DNA of 64,000 nucleotides from Plasmopara viticola (taxonomy: Eukaryota > Oomycota > Peronosporomycetes > Peronosporales > Peronosporaceae). The notes below the pieces were generated by a model that did not search any database, had not been told where the DNA came from, and saw nothing but the letters and a program-made list of their open reading frames with translations. Where the stretch lies: positions 496,001 to 560,000 of the forward strand of contig MBPM02000033.1 in the NCBI GenBank assembly GCA_001695595.3. Direction: 5' to 3'. The translations under genes and the position numbers were made by a program. This document shows, piece after piece, positions 43,701 to 56,015 of the stretch; position 1 is the stretch's first letter; the number at the start of each line of letters is the position of its first letter.

Positions 43701-46700
43701 TTGGCCGATAAGCTTCTTTTGTTACGCGTTTCTAAAATGATTGCCTTCCCAAATACAAAAAACAAAGAATGTCAGGATGAGCTCTCTCCGGATCGAAAGA
43801 ATTTCGTCAGAAGGTGACTTAGCCCGACGTACCTCGGAGAGCAAGATGTAATCGCTGCCATCCACTTGATGAGTTACAGCAAATTCTTTTTAAGATGACT
43901 TGTGCAGAGTTTGTGGTGTAGCGAAGGAGCAAATCAAACCGGCCAAATTGCCGGAGCAACTCGATTAGCTCAGTTCATATCAAGACCGCATAGCGAGGAA
44001 CACAGGCCATGCTGGCCGCGCATAGTCAAACGACATCCCATAGGACCTTTAGTACTTCTCGCACCTAGTACTACTAAAAAGGTTTGACTACCCAGTGTTG
44101 CGGCACGAAGGTTTATCTGTTTATTTAATTTCTCTCGTTGTGTCGAGGCTGTGGGGAGATTGATGATGACGACAAGCGCTGGACGGAGCAGCATCACTGC
44201 CTTACTTATTTTTAAATGAAAAAAAAAATTTAGCGCCAACGCTTCACCTGGCTTAAAGACAAAGCGAGTAAAGTATTCAACTTTGCATACAGGGCTAATT
44301 GGCGATAAATGCAATTTCTGGTGTCACGCCGCTTTTTTGAAAAGCTTACAAAAATTTGTAGAGGATACCTGGGTCAACACCGCTTTATCACTTGATTTAT
44401 TACTAGAAAAGATACGTGAATAATTAAACTCTTATGCACAAGTAAGTGATGCAAGTAAGCAATGAGAGGAGGAGGGATCAACAAATGTACTCTTGAGCTC
44501 TAGCGCTATCGTTTTAAACTCAAGCTTAATATGCAGACCAAAATATAAGCGACATGAGTGTTCGATAATCGAAGAGAGACAAAGTGACGCATCAAAACTG
44601 AAGCCACTTTCGCAGGACTTCTGGCGTCTTGTCAAGGTTGGCACAACGACTAGGTGGAACGCATGGACTTCGTCATTCGGGTCGAAACCAGTTGGATCAA
44701 GCTAACAAAAGAATAATTTTTTTTATTGATGTCTGCATCTATTTGGCGACCGCAGTACGGGAAGGACGAACGAAGAAAGCCTTTGACCAGATGACAATTG
44801 TCGCTCCAATTCTCGATCAACCGCAGTATCGCTGCATGCAAATTAATTGGGAGAAGAGTGGGTCACTCCTGAAAAGCGCCGCGATAATAAAGGGCCAAGG
44901 TGGAAGGATGGTCCCAAAAAAACCACGTCGGTGGTGTTGTTAAGCACATACGTACCAGAATGTACGATTTAATAAATGCGATATAACGAGGCGCCATACC
45001 TTTGTCTTTGTTAGATCATTGAAGTACGTCAAATGACAAAGTTGGTCACTACGCTACCACAGACCGCATGAATAAGGTGGACGATGAGATCGACGCGCCG
45101 ACCGAGCTTTAAATAGATCACTCTGTGTAAAAATTCCAGAAATAATACTTAAACGAAATGAGAATCAATCAGCTGAGCTCAACAAGAATACAATTTGATT
45201 TATGAATTAAGACCTAGCGATCAGGTCGTTAAGGTCAATGTCGATCCATGTAGAAAAATGTGCGGACGAAGCTAGCAGATCAAGATGTCGAGGATGAGCA
45301 ACTCTGAATCTACAAAGGATGAGATCTTTTTGTCGAAGATTAAGGCTAAAAGGCGATCCTGCCGGAGCTGAATTGGCAGCCGAAGAGGCAAAAATGTGTT
45401 GTATGAATAACTCAACACTGCTGACTAGCAACCTGCTAAAAGACTCCGACAAATGTCGATGTGTGCTCGCTATATATGGCATTTAAGCTCGACTTACTCC
45501 ACTTTCATCTCACCGGTTAGTTTGCTCAAGTGGTCGCACATGCGCCGCGAAGTCACCAGGTAGAATTGTTAAACACCACGTATGGCTAATTTCAGATTGT
45601 TGATGGTATCAAGCGAAGTTGTTTTGAAAGACGAGGAGGACGACAATCGTACTGTTTAGAAAAAAATCAAAACACGACGATTGTATATCGACGACATCCA
45701 GACGACAGCCGAGATCTTAGCTTCTTCCTGTGAAAAGTAGATCAGCTAATGGATGTACTTGATCTGTGAGATCGGTTGATCTTTGTTGTAAATGGCTCCT
45801 TAGAATATTGAAAGGCAAACTTTCGAGAAAAAAACTAGTTGAGCGCTTATCCAAAGAATGTATAAGCATTGATCAGTCTGCACTTTTTTAACAGACGCCA
45901 CGATCTATCAAGTATGCTTCAAAAGTCTATACTAGGCTTTTCCAATTCTTCGCAATCTATGCATCGTTTTTCTATACGACTTAAGAGTATACTTCCTCTA
46001 ATAAGTCTTACACAAACAGAAGTTTTCAAGATGTGTCATACGCTAAAGGAAGAAGAATGAACTCTCTCTCGTTTATGTTGATGCACAAGATAAGAGCTGT
46101 TTTTAACTCATGGCACATTTTTCCACATCGGCTAGACGATGTCGTAGCTTATACAAGTGACCAAATTGTTTTACTAATGCTCACGGCGCTATGTTTATGC
46201 CAGTGCATTTATAAGTTGTATGCCGAAGCGTAAGAGGATAGACCATAAAGTTGTGAGGAAAAAAAAATTAAATTTTCTGCGGATTTCCAAGTTGTATATC
46301 AAAATGGTTTAATCCAACAAAAAGCCCTGATTTGACTAATTTGGTCGCCCGCTTTGCAAATTAGACTTGCAACTGAACATCTCTCTTGCTCCTTAGATCG
46401 ATCATCGAAGGTCGTGCAGCGCGCCGGATAAAAAGCTATAATCTGGAAGCGATTGCAACAGGTATCATCCCAAATAAGAATGCGGATTTTAACTTGACGC
46501 TGATCGCTTAAAGAAGGCAATTTGTCAGCAAATTGTTTGTGATCCCATGTTTATTTAAGGGGGCATCAAATAATGGACAAAAGATAGACTTGCATCAAAC
46601 GAGGTTGTGCTGCAAGCAGCGCAATCGCTATTTGTTATCTGAGCAGGTGATTGAAACATCAGAATACGAATTTGTTAAGCTTACAGTAAATAAAGCAAAA

Positions 46701-49700
46701 AACCATTCCTGCTCTTAAAAATCGATCTTCTTGTAAATATGAACAAATAATGTTTGATTATTTGCGGTAAAACAAGTCTTGTGATCGGGTGAAGAATAAT
46801 TGTAGTGTAGTGGCCCAGGCAACGTGCGTTAGATTAGCAGAGCTTGGTCAGTAGTCCAAACAATTTAGAAATTAAGTAGCGAGAGGAGCATTAAAGTAGC
46901 AATACAGGTCGGTACTTATCACGGAATATGACCTTATGAACCAAGTAGCCTAATTGGTACCCTCCCGAAAATTACTACTTCATGATTACGGCAAACGAAT
47001 CTTAAGAAATCGATCGCTTACTTTAGATAGCAAATTTGAAGAAGCACAAGAAAAGTGCAGGAAAAGAAAGTTTACAACATAGAAATCTGACTTGCAACCC
47101 ATCGAGCACAGTCACGATCCCTGGTCACATCGAATCGATCAGATATAGAGACAAGGCTGGCTTATAGTAAGATGCAATTTAAAGCTAACTTCGTATTCCA
47201 CTACAATAACAAAGAATAGCGGAGGCAATCCTTTGCTAGAGATCGTGATTACTATTGAGATACCACGGATAGAGCTTTTATTAATGTCCGTATTGTGCAG
47301 GCAACGCTACGTTTTTGTTCTTAGCTCTCCTTAACCTCTCAGACTCCTGTGGATCAAGATTCGATCATTTCTCGCGGCAGGGACGACTCGAGCTTTTGTC
47401 TAGTAGTAAAAAAAAAGTCGTTAGTAAAGTGCCATCGAAGACGTATTCCAGCCTACCGGTCCGTGACTATTTGGGTTTTTAGGCGTGTGATTTGATCGCG
47501 GATATCTGTAAACATTTAACTCAACTCATCACGAAGCTACAATACCGAAGACGGCACAACACCATTCCTTACTCAATATCAGAAATTTCAATAAATATGT
47601 TAGAACTTCGCCACGTTGGCCTGTAATGCTCCCCCTGGTAGCACCACTGGGTCTTGGTAGCGCTGGTTAGAGGCAAAATATGGATATGTGGCTTACACGC
47701 CGTCCGTCACTAGATGGTTAAGGTCAGCGGGTATCCACTAAAGCCCCCTGTGGAGCTTAAATTTTATTTTGTACATTGCTCAAAATCATGGCTGTCCAAG
47801 ATGAAGCGCAAACCACCTAACAAAGTCTGCACATCCTTGTTGAATCGATCCGAACGTCCTTAATTGGAGCCCGCCACGATCCCATTTGATTGGTATGTCG
47901 CGAGCGAGCTGCCTTGCCGGAAGAAATATGTCAGAACAAGACAATGGAAAGCTATGGTCGGGCGCTAAATGTTTGTCGCCTGTACATTGTGTCAAGGAAG
48001 TGGAGGTAGGGATAGGCTTGGTGAAGGATCTAGCGAGATCAGTAGCTGATAATAAATTGATGTGATGTCGAAGATGAATGTTTGGTTAGATCGGTAGCTA
48101 ATTGGCTTAAAGTAGAGATATGTTGAAAAACATAGCTTGGTATAAATTGTGGTGTTACAACTAGATCACCAGGATATGTATTTAATTTTTGATCCAAAAA
48201 TTGGCCTGTATTTCTTGTGGGGAGGCGAGCTTGGTCGAGTCATGATGGCATCGATTTATACTACCGAGCCCGATAGCACGATCAGATAAGCTACACAGGA
48301 TCTGATAGATAGCGCAGCTATTCCTCACACCCAAATGTTAGATACACCGTGATCTACTTGCGTATCAAATTAGCCGCAATCCATGCACGTAGTAGTTTAT
48401 CTGTGATCAACAAAACTGATCAGCACTTTATAAGTGTGTAATCAGATGAACGCTGATCTGTTTTAGCATGAAAAATCGATGCTACACATTGCGAGTGCTA
48501 TGTTAAGAAATCCGATAGTAGGCTTCGGGAATAGCCAATCATTTCACAGACTTCATAGAAGTGGCAAGACTTCAAGAATAAAGGCGATCTCAAGACGAGC
48601 CATCCCAGCACTCTAAAGGTTGCCGATGTTTTAGTGGCACGGAGCGGCCACATAGAAACTGTACGCTACTTATTTTAAGGACTTGAGTCGGATTTGCTAT
48701 CAAAGCTTAGTGAGCGACGTTATTTCTTCAGCTTAGCTTCGCCCGCTTTTGAAGACGATCAAGCACTTGAAATGACAATTTGTACAACCAGTATCTGTTT
48801 CAATTGATGACGTATTTGAAGCGTCGTCTAAAGACATCGACACGGCTAAAAGCTCCTGCTTCAAGTCTCTTCAAATACGAACAACTTAATCAGCCAGCTC
48901 CATTAAAAATAACGCCATGAAAGAGGCAAGTCAGTCTATTCAATGGGTTCCACCACGGCTCCAATGTCTAGATCGCATGCTGAGTCAATTATTGCGTGGT
49001 TCAGATCCTCTTTTCATATAGGACGACTTGAATACTAGACCAATATATCTCAAAAATCTCCATTGTTTCGATCTTGAAAAGATGCGGAGATGCTAATGCA
49101 CCTTATTACGACCAGATCGACGATATATGAATTGATACAGCAAGACATGACGTATCCATGAAGCAAGAGTAATGCTGCCTCCAATCAGCGGCAAGAATTC
49201 AATTTAATCTCACTTTCCTCTACAGAGAATTTATCACACTTAGAAACGAAGCCATGCTAATCAATAAAGGGAAGGCTAACACAACATTATACGAGCTTGT
49301 TGCTTGCTATTGGTAGGTTTTATGCTATCACTTTCTGTTACAGAATTATTGAAGCATTGACTCCATCTGCTGTTAATGTGACAGCCATAATTATAATTGA
49401 AAGTATTCGAGCACGAATCAGGCTCACGCGCCGGGAAATTTTATGGTAGAGCGACGTAAAGAGGATATTATATCGCAGCCAGCAATTATATATAAGCTCA
49501 GGATGCGTTGTTATTGGTGTTCATGATAGATATGTGACGCTTGACGGATTCACAGTCCGCACAAAACCCAGCTCGACTCCTTAAATGCTCATGCCATCAA
49601 AGGCAGACAAAATACGACGCGTCTTATGCCGTCATTGTGTGGAAGACAATAATTACAGTGTAATTTACGGCTCTAATCAAGACAGTATTCTCAATTGCGA

Positions 49701-50970
49701 TGAACAAACGTGCTCTCAGCTCTCATCACAGCGCTTATCAGCTCTTTGAAACATGGCGACATACTTAAACAGAATTTCAATCGCAGTTGGAAAAAGCATT
49801 TCATATGGCCATCAATAATTCGACCACGCTAACTATTATTGCGAGGTACAGACTCGCTAACATGCTCACCGAGGGCAAAACGCAAATCTTGTGTTTACAA
49901 GAGTCAAGATGACGTAACAATGCGCGGTTTGTGGTAGCTCGTTGCTGTCATTGATGTGCAACCACAGGTTTAAAATGCCTGAGCAAGCTCAGAAAAACTT
50001 CTTGATCATATGCGTACCACGTGTAAGTTGCTAATATCGATTAAAGCCAACACTGGAATTAGGTTCAAGCATTACCAAGCCCACAACAAAGCCATGTTGC
50101 GTTGACGGAGAAGTCAGATAGCTGACGCTTCGACAAGGTGCTTGCCAATTTAATTTGTAGAGTGATATAATAAGGCTTGTTTATAGGCTGATATGAAAAT
50201 GAGTGAGAAGTTAAAAAAATTCCTAGAACGTATCTTGCATGATTACTGAAACTAGATGTGGCTATAATAGAAAGAAGAGAGGCGCGGGGGTTTTACGGCT
50301 TGCTTAACAATGACCATTGAGCGAAGTATTTCTATTTTACATGAAACATACTCACCTGATAGTTTCTTGGTTGATTTCTTAAAAATAATGTTGAGGTGAC
50401 GCCACATACTGTTCCGGGGAATGCAAAAGTGATTATGGCAACGTAGTGATTAGGTTTAAGGCCATACTCTGATGCTACCAGAATGAATTAATCCGTTGAC
50501 GCCTTTCAGAAGCTTTTGAGCGAATTAGAAATAGACTTTGAGGCAGGAGGATACACATGAGTTGGATGAATAGCACTGCGAGTGCACTTAGTTACTCTAT
50601 CATTTGCCTTTTTCGCACGCATACGCGTAACAGCCGCAATCGATTCTCAATGCAAGACAGAGAGAAATAATGGCGCAAGTTCAATCTATTGCTGCGATCA
50701 GGCGGTCATGGTTGCTGGCGTCTTGGCAGAAAATCATGCAAACATTTGAGCAGCTAACGCCGTTATTCAGGGAAGAAAAAGCGGCGTAAGTTTTAGAAAT
50801 GATCGATGGTTCACGATCGTGTGAGGCTGGCAAGACGACTATTTATTTCCAATACGGAAGCCGGTTCTTCGATGGCGGAGCATGTCAATTGATCTGACAA
50901 GCTTATGGTTGGGCTGTAGACATCGCAGAAGTCCATGGGTGTTGATCGATAGCTCGAAAAACCGAAAAAA
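40777..50970. other. Long ORF-poor, AT-rich region, probably decayed retrotransposons
   Basis: About 10 kb without a supportable gene. Frames above 60 codons are rare and, between 47996 and 51508, absent. The words GATCGA, TCGATC and GATCT are frequent. A coding-like plus-strand fragment around 44740-44830 (TAVREGRTKKAFDQMTIVAP) has no assigned family. A copia relic lies at its right end, so at least part is old retroelement sequence. No LTR pair, rRNA or tRNA was identified. Confidence 0.45.
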
Positions 50971-51390
50971 AATCTTTTAGCAAAGTCTAATCATCTTGTC
51001 CATCGCTGAGAGGTCCAAGGACCTGCTGATCGAAATGGGGTTGACGGAGTAGGAGCTAGAGGATCGTCACCATTTTAAACAGCGAGATGTGGAAGATGTG
51101 TACATAAAAGTGCCTCGCGAAATTGCAGATCTGAAATTATGGTGTGCAAGTTGAGCATGGCATTTTACTGTCTCAAGTTAGCTGCGAGCGTATCGAGCAA
51201 GACGACTCATGCTGGTCTAAAGCGAGTGGGTTTTCAAAGCAACGAAGTGGACTAGGGCATCTATATGAACTGCATGTATAACGAAAATTGCGGTGTCCAT
51301 AAGTCGGCGATGTATTTATCGCTGCCAAGACGAGCAACAATATACATTATATGAAAGATGATTTACATGCTATGAAATCAGGATTTAGGG
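50971..51390 (+). mobile_element. Ty1/copia retrotransposon relic (reverse transcriptase, RVT_2 region)
   Basis: Read across frames, the order of words is that of copia reverse transcriptase: RDVEDVYIKVPREI near 51085-51125 (family pattern L..DVYM..P.G), then VCKLSMAFYCLKLAAS near 51140-51190 (pattern VC+L.K+LYGLKQA+R), then GFQSNEVD and GIYMNCMYNENCGVHKS near 51230-51310 (pattern GF..S..D..IY). Internal stops (for example between EVD and GIY) and frame changes show it is dead. The extent of the element and its LTRs cannot be seen. Confidence 0.65.
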
Positions 51391-52564
51391 CGAAATCAAA
51401 CTAAAAATTGGAATGTAGGTCAGCCATGATGTTTTGACAGACCTGATTAGTTGACGGCGTAGTGAGCAGATATGATTAACAAGACGCCGAAGCAGTTGTC
51501 AACATATGTCATTCGGGCTTAAAGCTATCAAAGACTGTACGGCGAAGGAAAAGCAGCGTATTAGTAGAGCTTACTCCCGTTCGAGTTTGCAGCAGCATGC
51601 CTTCACATAGAAAATAGTATATTTTATGCTTTTTTCTCGTGCTGTGATCGTACTTTTTATCTTTGGCCGTTCTTGCCATCAAAACAATGATCAAAAATAC
51701 GTGGGCTTGAAACATTACACGAATGCTAGCAACGCACATCGTTGGCGATGCTGACCACGTTTAATGAACAACAATGCAAAATCTCTCAAGAAGATCAACC
51801 CTAAGCCGCTCGTGCGTATACTGCGCAATAGATTTTGATTCAAAACCTAATGCTTTCATCGAAGGTCCATTTAGGGCATATAAAAGGCTGCAGTATTTCT
51901 TTCTGTACAATGTGCTGTATTACTTCATCTTTAGACTTTTATGCATTGATTGTTTTTATATAGATACTCCACCAACACGCTACAAACCTACCAAAAAACT
52001 TCAAGTCCACTGCGCTCCCAAATAGTGTACCCAAATGCAATATGCGAGGACAATCGCCGATAGAATGACAGTGAAAATCATAGAAGCAGTGCTAGTCTTA
52101 GTTTGATGTGTATAAGGAGTACTTACTCGCACGAAAGAAGAATGGTATAGTTTCTTACCTATTAATTTGCGCGTCAAAGTATATACAGTCAAGTCGCAAC
52201 ACACATCAGACAATAGAGGAAACACGCGATATGGAAAGTGTGCCAACGCGCGTAGAGCAACTCGATGTGTTATCGGAGCAAAGAGAGTTGCAACACGTGC
52301 TCTAATCTACACAATATTACTTAAAAAGTGTGGGTAGCTAACTGTGCATTCCTGAAAAACGAATTTCAACTTCGCTTGTGGTTGCCCGGATCGGCACATA
52401 TGAACACCACTGTCCGAGAGCAATACCGACATTTCAGTATTTTGTCACCGAGTACTATTTATCAAAATTGCGGATAACGTATTGAAATATGTTATCAAAC
52501 CCAAACCTTATCACCACAATCGCGTCGCTTCACATGTCGAGTCAAGCATTTCTCCTGCATCGCC
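51391..52564. other. Intergenic upstream of the DNAI7 homologue
   Basis: AT-rich flank with no supportable coding frame. It should contain the DNAI7 promoter, but no clear initiator element was recognised. Confidence 0.35.
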
Positions 52565-54913
52565 ATGGTAACAACAACCATAACGTTTTGTCCTCAAGTC
52601 CACACTTAATGCTATTCTATTTGCTTTTGCCGTTGACAGCCTCCCAAAAAGAAAGTCAAAGCACCCAAGAAGACGAAAGCGGAGCTAGAAGTGGAGCGAC
52701 GCTTGCAGGAGGAGCAGGAGGCACGAGTGCGGGCTGAAGAGGAGAAGCGTCGGGAAGAAGATCGGCTGAAACGAGAGGCAGAGGAAGATCAACGGCGTGA
52801 GAGGAATGCTACGAGTCGTGCGGCTGAACTGGCGCGTCTGGCGCTCGAACACAACGAGGCCAAACCGGGCCTGGAGGCTAAAGCCACCCGGCTCGCCGAA
52901 CTGTTGCGCGCTCAGAAAGAAGCGAAGGATTGGGACAATTATCTAGCATGCCAGCCTCGCCCTGATGCGCAAGTCGAGGTTGACATGAATTCCTTTTTAA
53001 ATTCATGGCAACTCGATACGGCCACTCTGCACTTGGACCTGCCTGCTGTCACCGCCGCTTGCGAGAGTGCCACGGAAGTGATGGAGGATTTGGCCTTTGT
53101 GGCTGCTAATGCATGTGCTACTAATGACTACTCGCTTCAAATGCAGTGTGCGCGCTTCATTTCTCGACTGCAAGAGCTTGTGGCTGAAAAACTAAATACA
53201 CTTACTGCTCAAGTCCTGCAGTACGCTGACGAGTTTGTGGACGTGACACCCACGACGTCAAACAACGTCAATCCATCACCAGGTGAGGTCAAGTTGGCAA
53301 GTGCATCTCCCAATACGGGCCGTGTAAAGCTTGGGATGTGGGTCAATTTGTTTGCAAAAGGATTGTCGCGTACTAAGCGAGTAGAGTTTACCGAGCTTGG
53401 CGTCAATGTCGATCTCCCCAAAGCTGTTATTGCACAGCCTCTGGCACTGCGAGTAACTCATTGGCCATTTGATACGTTTTCGTCATTGTCACAAGGCAGT
53501 GAAAATGATGTAGCGCTGGGTGGAGTCTTTTTGCTCGAGTTACTGGCTGTATCAACACCTCCGAAGCGTGCTCGAGGCTGGCTCATGCGAGAGATACCCG
53601 ATGAACGAGATCAGCTTAAGCGACTGCATTATCCTTTGGATGGTATGGTCGCTTCTACTGCAATACCAATCAAAGCTAGTTTTACGTTGCCAAACGACGT
53701 ACTGTTTGAAGCGACGATATTTGATCAAACTGCTGGCGCTACAATTCGAGTCGGCTGGTGGGATGCCGCACGAATGCAATGGAAAGAAGAGGGTGTGACC
53801 GATGTTGTCTACCAACAAGACACCAATACTATCAGCTTCAGCACATTGCACCTTACTCACTTTGCATTACTTGTCCAACGCGATCGCAACTATCATAAAC
53901 ACTCGTGGTCACTGTGTATGGAAACCAGGCCAAGGCGAGATGAACGTACCGAAGACTTTTGTCGAGAAGCGGAAGACAATGATACAGGAAATATGCGCGC
54001 ACGTCTGATACTGAGCACGGCAATGTTCGCCCACATTCAGTTTGAAATTACGCCACATGGTGCCAGGTTAATTGAACCGGCACTCAAGCAACTTGAATCC
54101 TTGCGGAGAAAAACGTTGCCTCCTGGAGAATTACTGACACGACTAGCACGTGCTGGGATTGATTTATGTCCACCACTTGACACTATAAATGAAGGAGATT
54201 ACGAAATGGAAAATTCTCAACAGTCTAGTTGCGTCCCTAAAATGCTCGAAGACCGTGTGATTGACGAAATTGCTAGTCTTGTTGCAGGTTTTGAGATTTC
54301 TGATGGCAACGACAACGCTGGAATTTGCGATATAGCAACCACACACTGTTCAGGAGCGAGTGGTGACAATAAGCGTATCGTATTTTCGGTCAAAGAAATG
54401 TCGTGGCCCTACATGTCAAGCAATGACGAAGGTGAGCAGCAACAGACAGGAGGTGATGAAAGCACCAATATCCCGTTAAGCGCTGCGAGCATTTTGGTGC
54501 TCGCTGAGATTGACAAAGAAGCCGAAGGGGGTGTCAAATTTCGACTAGGGCCTAATGAAGACAGCGATGCAGACCAGAAGGATGATGAAGACATTTATGA
54601 TACGCACGCACATCTTCGTCAAGCATTAGATGAACATTTGTCGCCGGATGCTCGCGACCGTCTCGACAATTCACACGTGCTTCTTGAATTGACCTTACAG
54701 AAGATGCTGCGATTGCTTCGCCTTCTCAGCTTTTCGCAACCAGACTTGTCGCATTTAGAAGAATGCAATTCTGGAAAGGATAAAAATGCTTCAGAGTCGG
54801 TCACAGAATACCATGCCGAGGAGAAAGAAGGAGATCCCGATGTTGTAGCACTCGATAATGCAGCTTACAACAATGTCGAGACGACTTTAGCATATGATGT
54901 ACCTACTCAATAG
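52565..54913 (+). CDS. DNAI7/CFAP94 (CASC1) family axonemal dynein-associated protein; intron directly after the ATG
   Basis: The model is join(52565..52567, 52640..54913), 758 residues. DNAI7 helps assemble or dock axonemal dyneins in motile flagella. The body starts PPKKKVKAPKKTKAELEVER and runs into a Glu/Arg coiled coil (about residues 20-90), then KDWDNYLACQPRPDAQVEVD and MNSFLNSWQ, the diagnostic start of the CASC1 N-terminal domain. A beta-rich middle follows (LGVFLLELLAVSTPP, WDAARMQWKEEGVTDVVY, LTHFALLVQRDRNY), then an acidic C-terminal third. No ATG occurs in frame upstream within the second exon before PPKKK. A 72-nt intron (GTAACA..GACAG) places ATG 52565 in frame, giving the start MPPKKK common in this family. 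The stop is only 22 bp from the stop of the convergent PAPS reductase gene. Confidence 0.85.
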
Positions 54914-54935
54914 GACGATTTTACATAGTATAGGT

Positions 54936-56015
54936 CTATTGTATCCTTTCTAAAGTGCCTGCACGACTCGACGGGATCCTGAGATGTGTAATGAACTCAG
55001 TGTATCCACCAATATATTCTCCGTTTAAGAAAATCTGAGGCACTGAAGTCACAGGTTCGCCGATGATTTGCTGTAGCAAAACAATTGATACCTCTGTCGG
55101 GACGCTCACTTCATCATACTCCCATCCACGCTCGCGCATAATGTCTTTGGCTGCCTGGCAGTACTTGCACGTAGGCTTTGTGAAAATTGTGATGCCCTTT
55201 TCACGCTTTGTCAGCAAGAGTGCCTCCTGGTTTTGCACAGCTTGTGTAAACGGGTTCTCAAACTCAAGATCCTCAAGCTTCATATTGTGCATGTCCAAGT
55301 GCAGTCCGCACTCTTGCTGGTTGCCGTTGAATCTTCCAGCGCGATCGTTGCCTTTGTCCGCTTCGGTCACGGGGCGACTAGAGTGGGCATCACCGACGCT
55401 CTCATACCCCTGTGCCTTGAGCGGATGATACGGCAACTGGTTTGCGATCATATACTCCGTAATATCTTGCTTGCTCCAATTAAGAATGGGACAGACCTTA
55501 AGTCGACCTTCGTACACATTGACAAGTTTCATTTGCTGGCGGTGGTGCGTTTGGTCAGCTCGCACACCCACTAGCAGCACAGCGACATCCAGATCTCGAA
55601 GTGCACGTTGCATGGGCTCCACCTTACGCATAAAGCCGTACTGGCGGTGTGCCGCGGGAGTCTCAAGCTTATGCAGCTTCCCAAAAAGCGCCTCCATGCG
55701 AGCGGGCGTAATCGGTGATTGATACACGCGCACGTCTAGATCCAGCAATTTCGTCAAGTGAGCTGCAAACTGATACGTTTCCTTAGGCAAATAGCCAGTG
55801 TCGATCCACACCACGGGAATGTCCTTGCTCACACCGCGGGTCAGGTGCAACATGACGGCCGACTGGATACCAAAGCTTGAGCTCAGCACCGTTCGGTCTC
55901 CGAAGGTCTCAAAGGACCACTGCACGATTTCGTGTGCCGTCTTTCCTACGAGTTGCGTATTGAGCGCATCAGCGTAAGCTTCTAGCGAAGGGGAGAAGGA
56001 CCCGTCCGCAGTCAT
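54936..56015 (-). CDS. PAPS reductase fused to a C-terminal glutaredoxin
   Basis: The enzyme reduces 3'-phosphoadenylyl sulfate to sulfite in assimilatory sulfate reduction. The N-terminal domain (about 1-250) has the PP-loop-like SSSFGIQSAVMLHL, VWIDTGYLPKETY, KVCPILNWSKQDI and the ECGLH motif with the reactive cysteine. The CC and CXXC iron-sulfur ligands of APS reductases are absent, so PAPS is the likelier substrate. The C-terminal domain (about 265-359) is a glutaredoxin with dithiol site CKYC and TSVPQIFLNGEYIGGYTEF, and presumably recycles the enzyme using glutathione. It parallels plant APR, whose extra domain also works like glutaredoxin. The start is taken at ATG 56015 (MTADGSF). 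The frame stays open to 56050, where TTTTAG just upstream could be an acceptor, so a short 5' exon may exist. No damage is seen. Confidence 0.88.
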   Translation of the reverse strand: MTADGSFSPSLEAYADALNTQLVGKTAHEIVQWSFETFGDRTVLSSSFGIQSAVMLHLTRGVSKDIPVVWIDTGYLPKETYQFAAHLTKLLDLDVRVYQSPITPARMEALFGKLHKLETPAAHRQYGFMRKVEPMQRALRDLDVAVLLVGVRADQTHHRQQMKLVNVYEGRLKVCPILNWSKQDITEYMIANQLPYHPLKAQGYESVGDAHSSRPVTEADKGNDRAGRFNGNQQECGLHLDMHNMKLEDLEFENPFTQAVQNQEALLLTKREKGITIFTKPTCKYCQAAKDIMRERGWEYDEVSVPTEVSIVLLQQIIGEPVTSVPQIFLNGEYIGGYTEFITHLRIPSSRAGTLERIQ

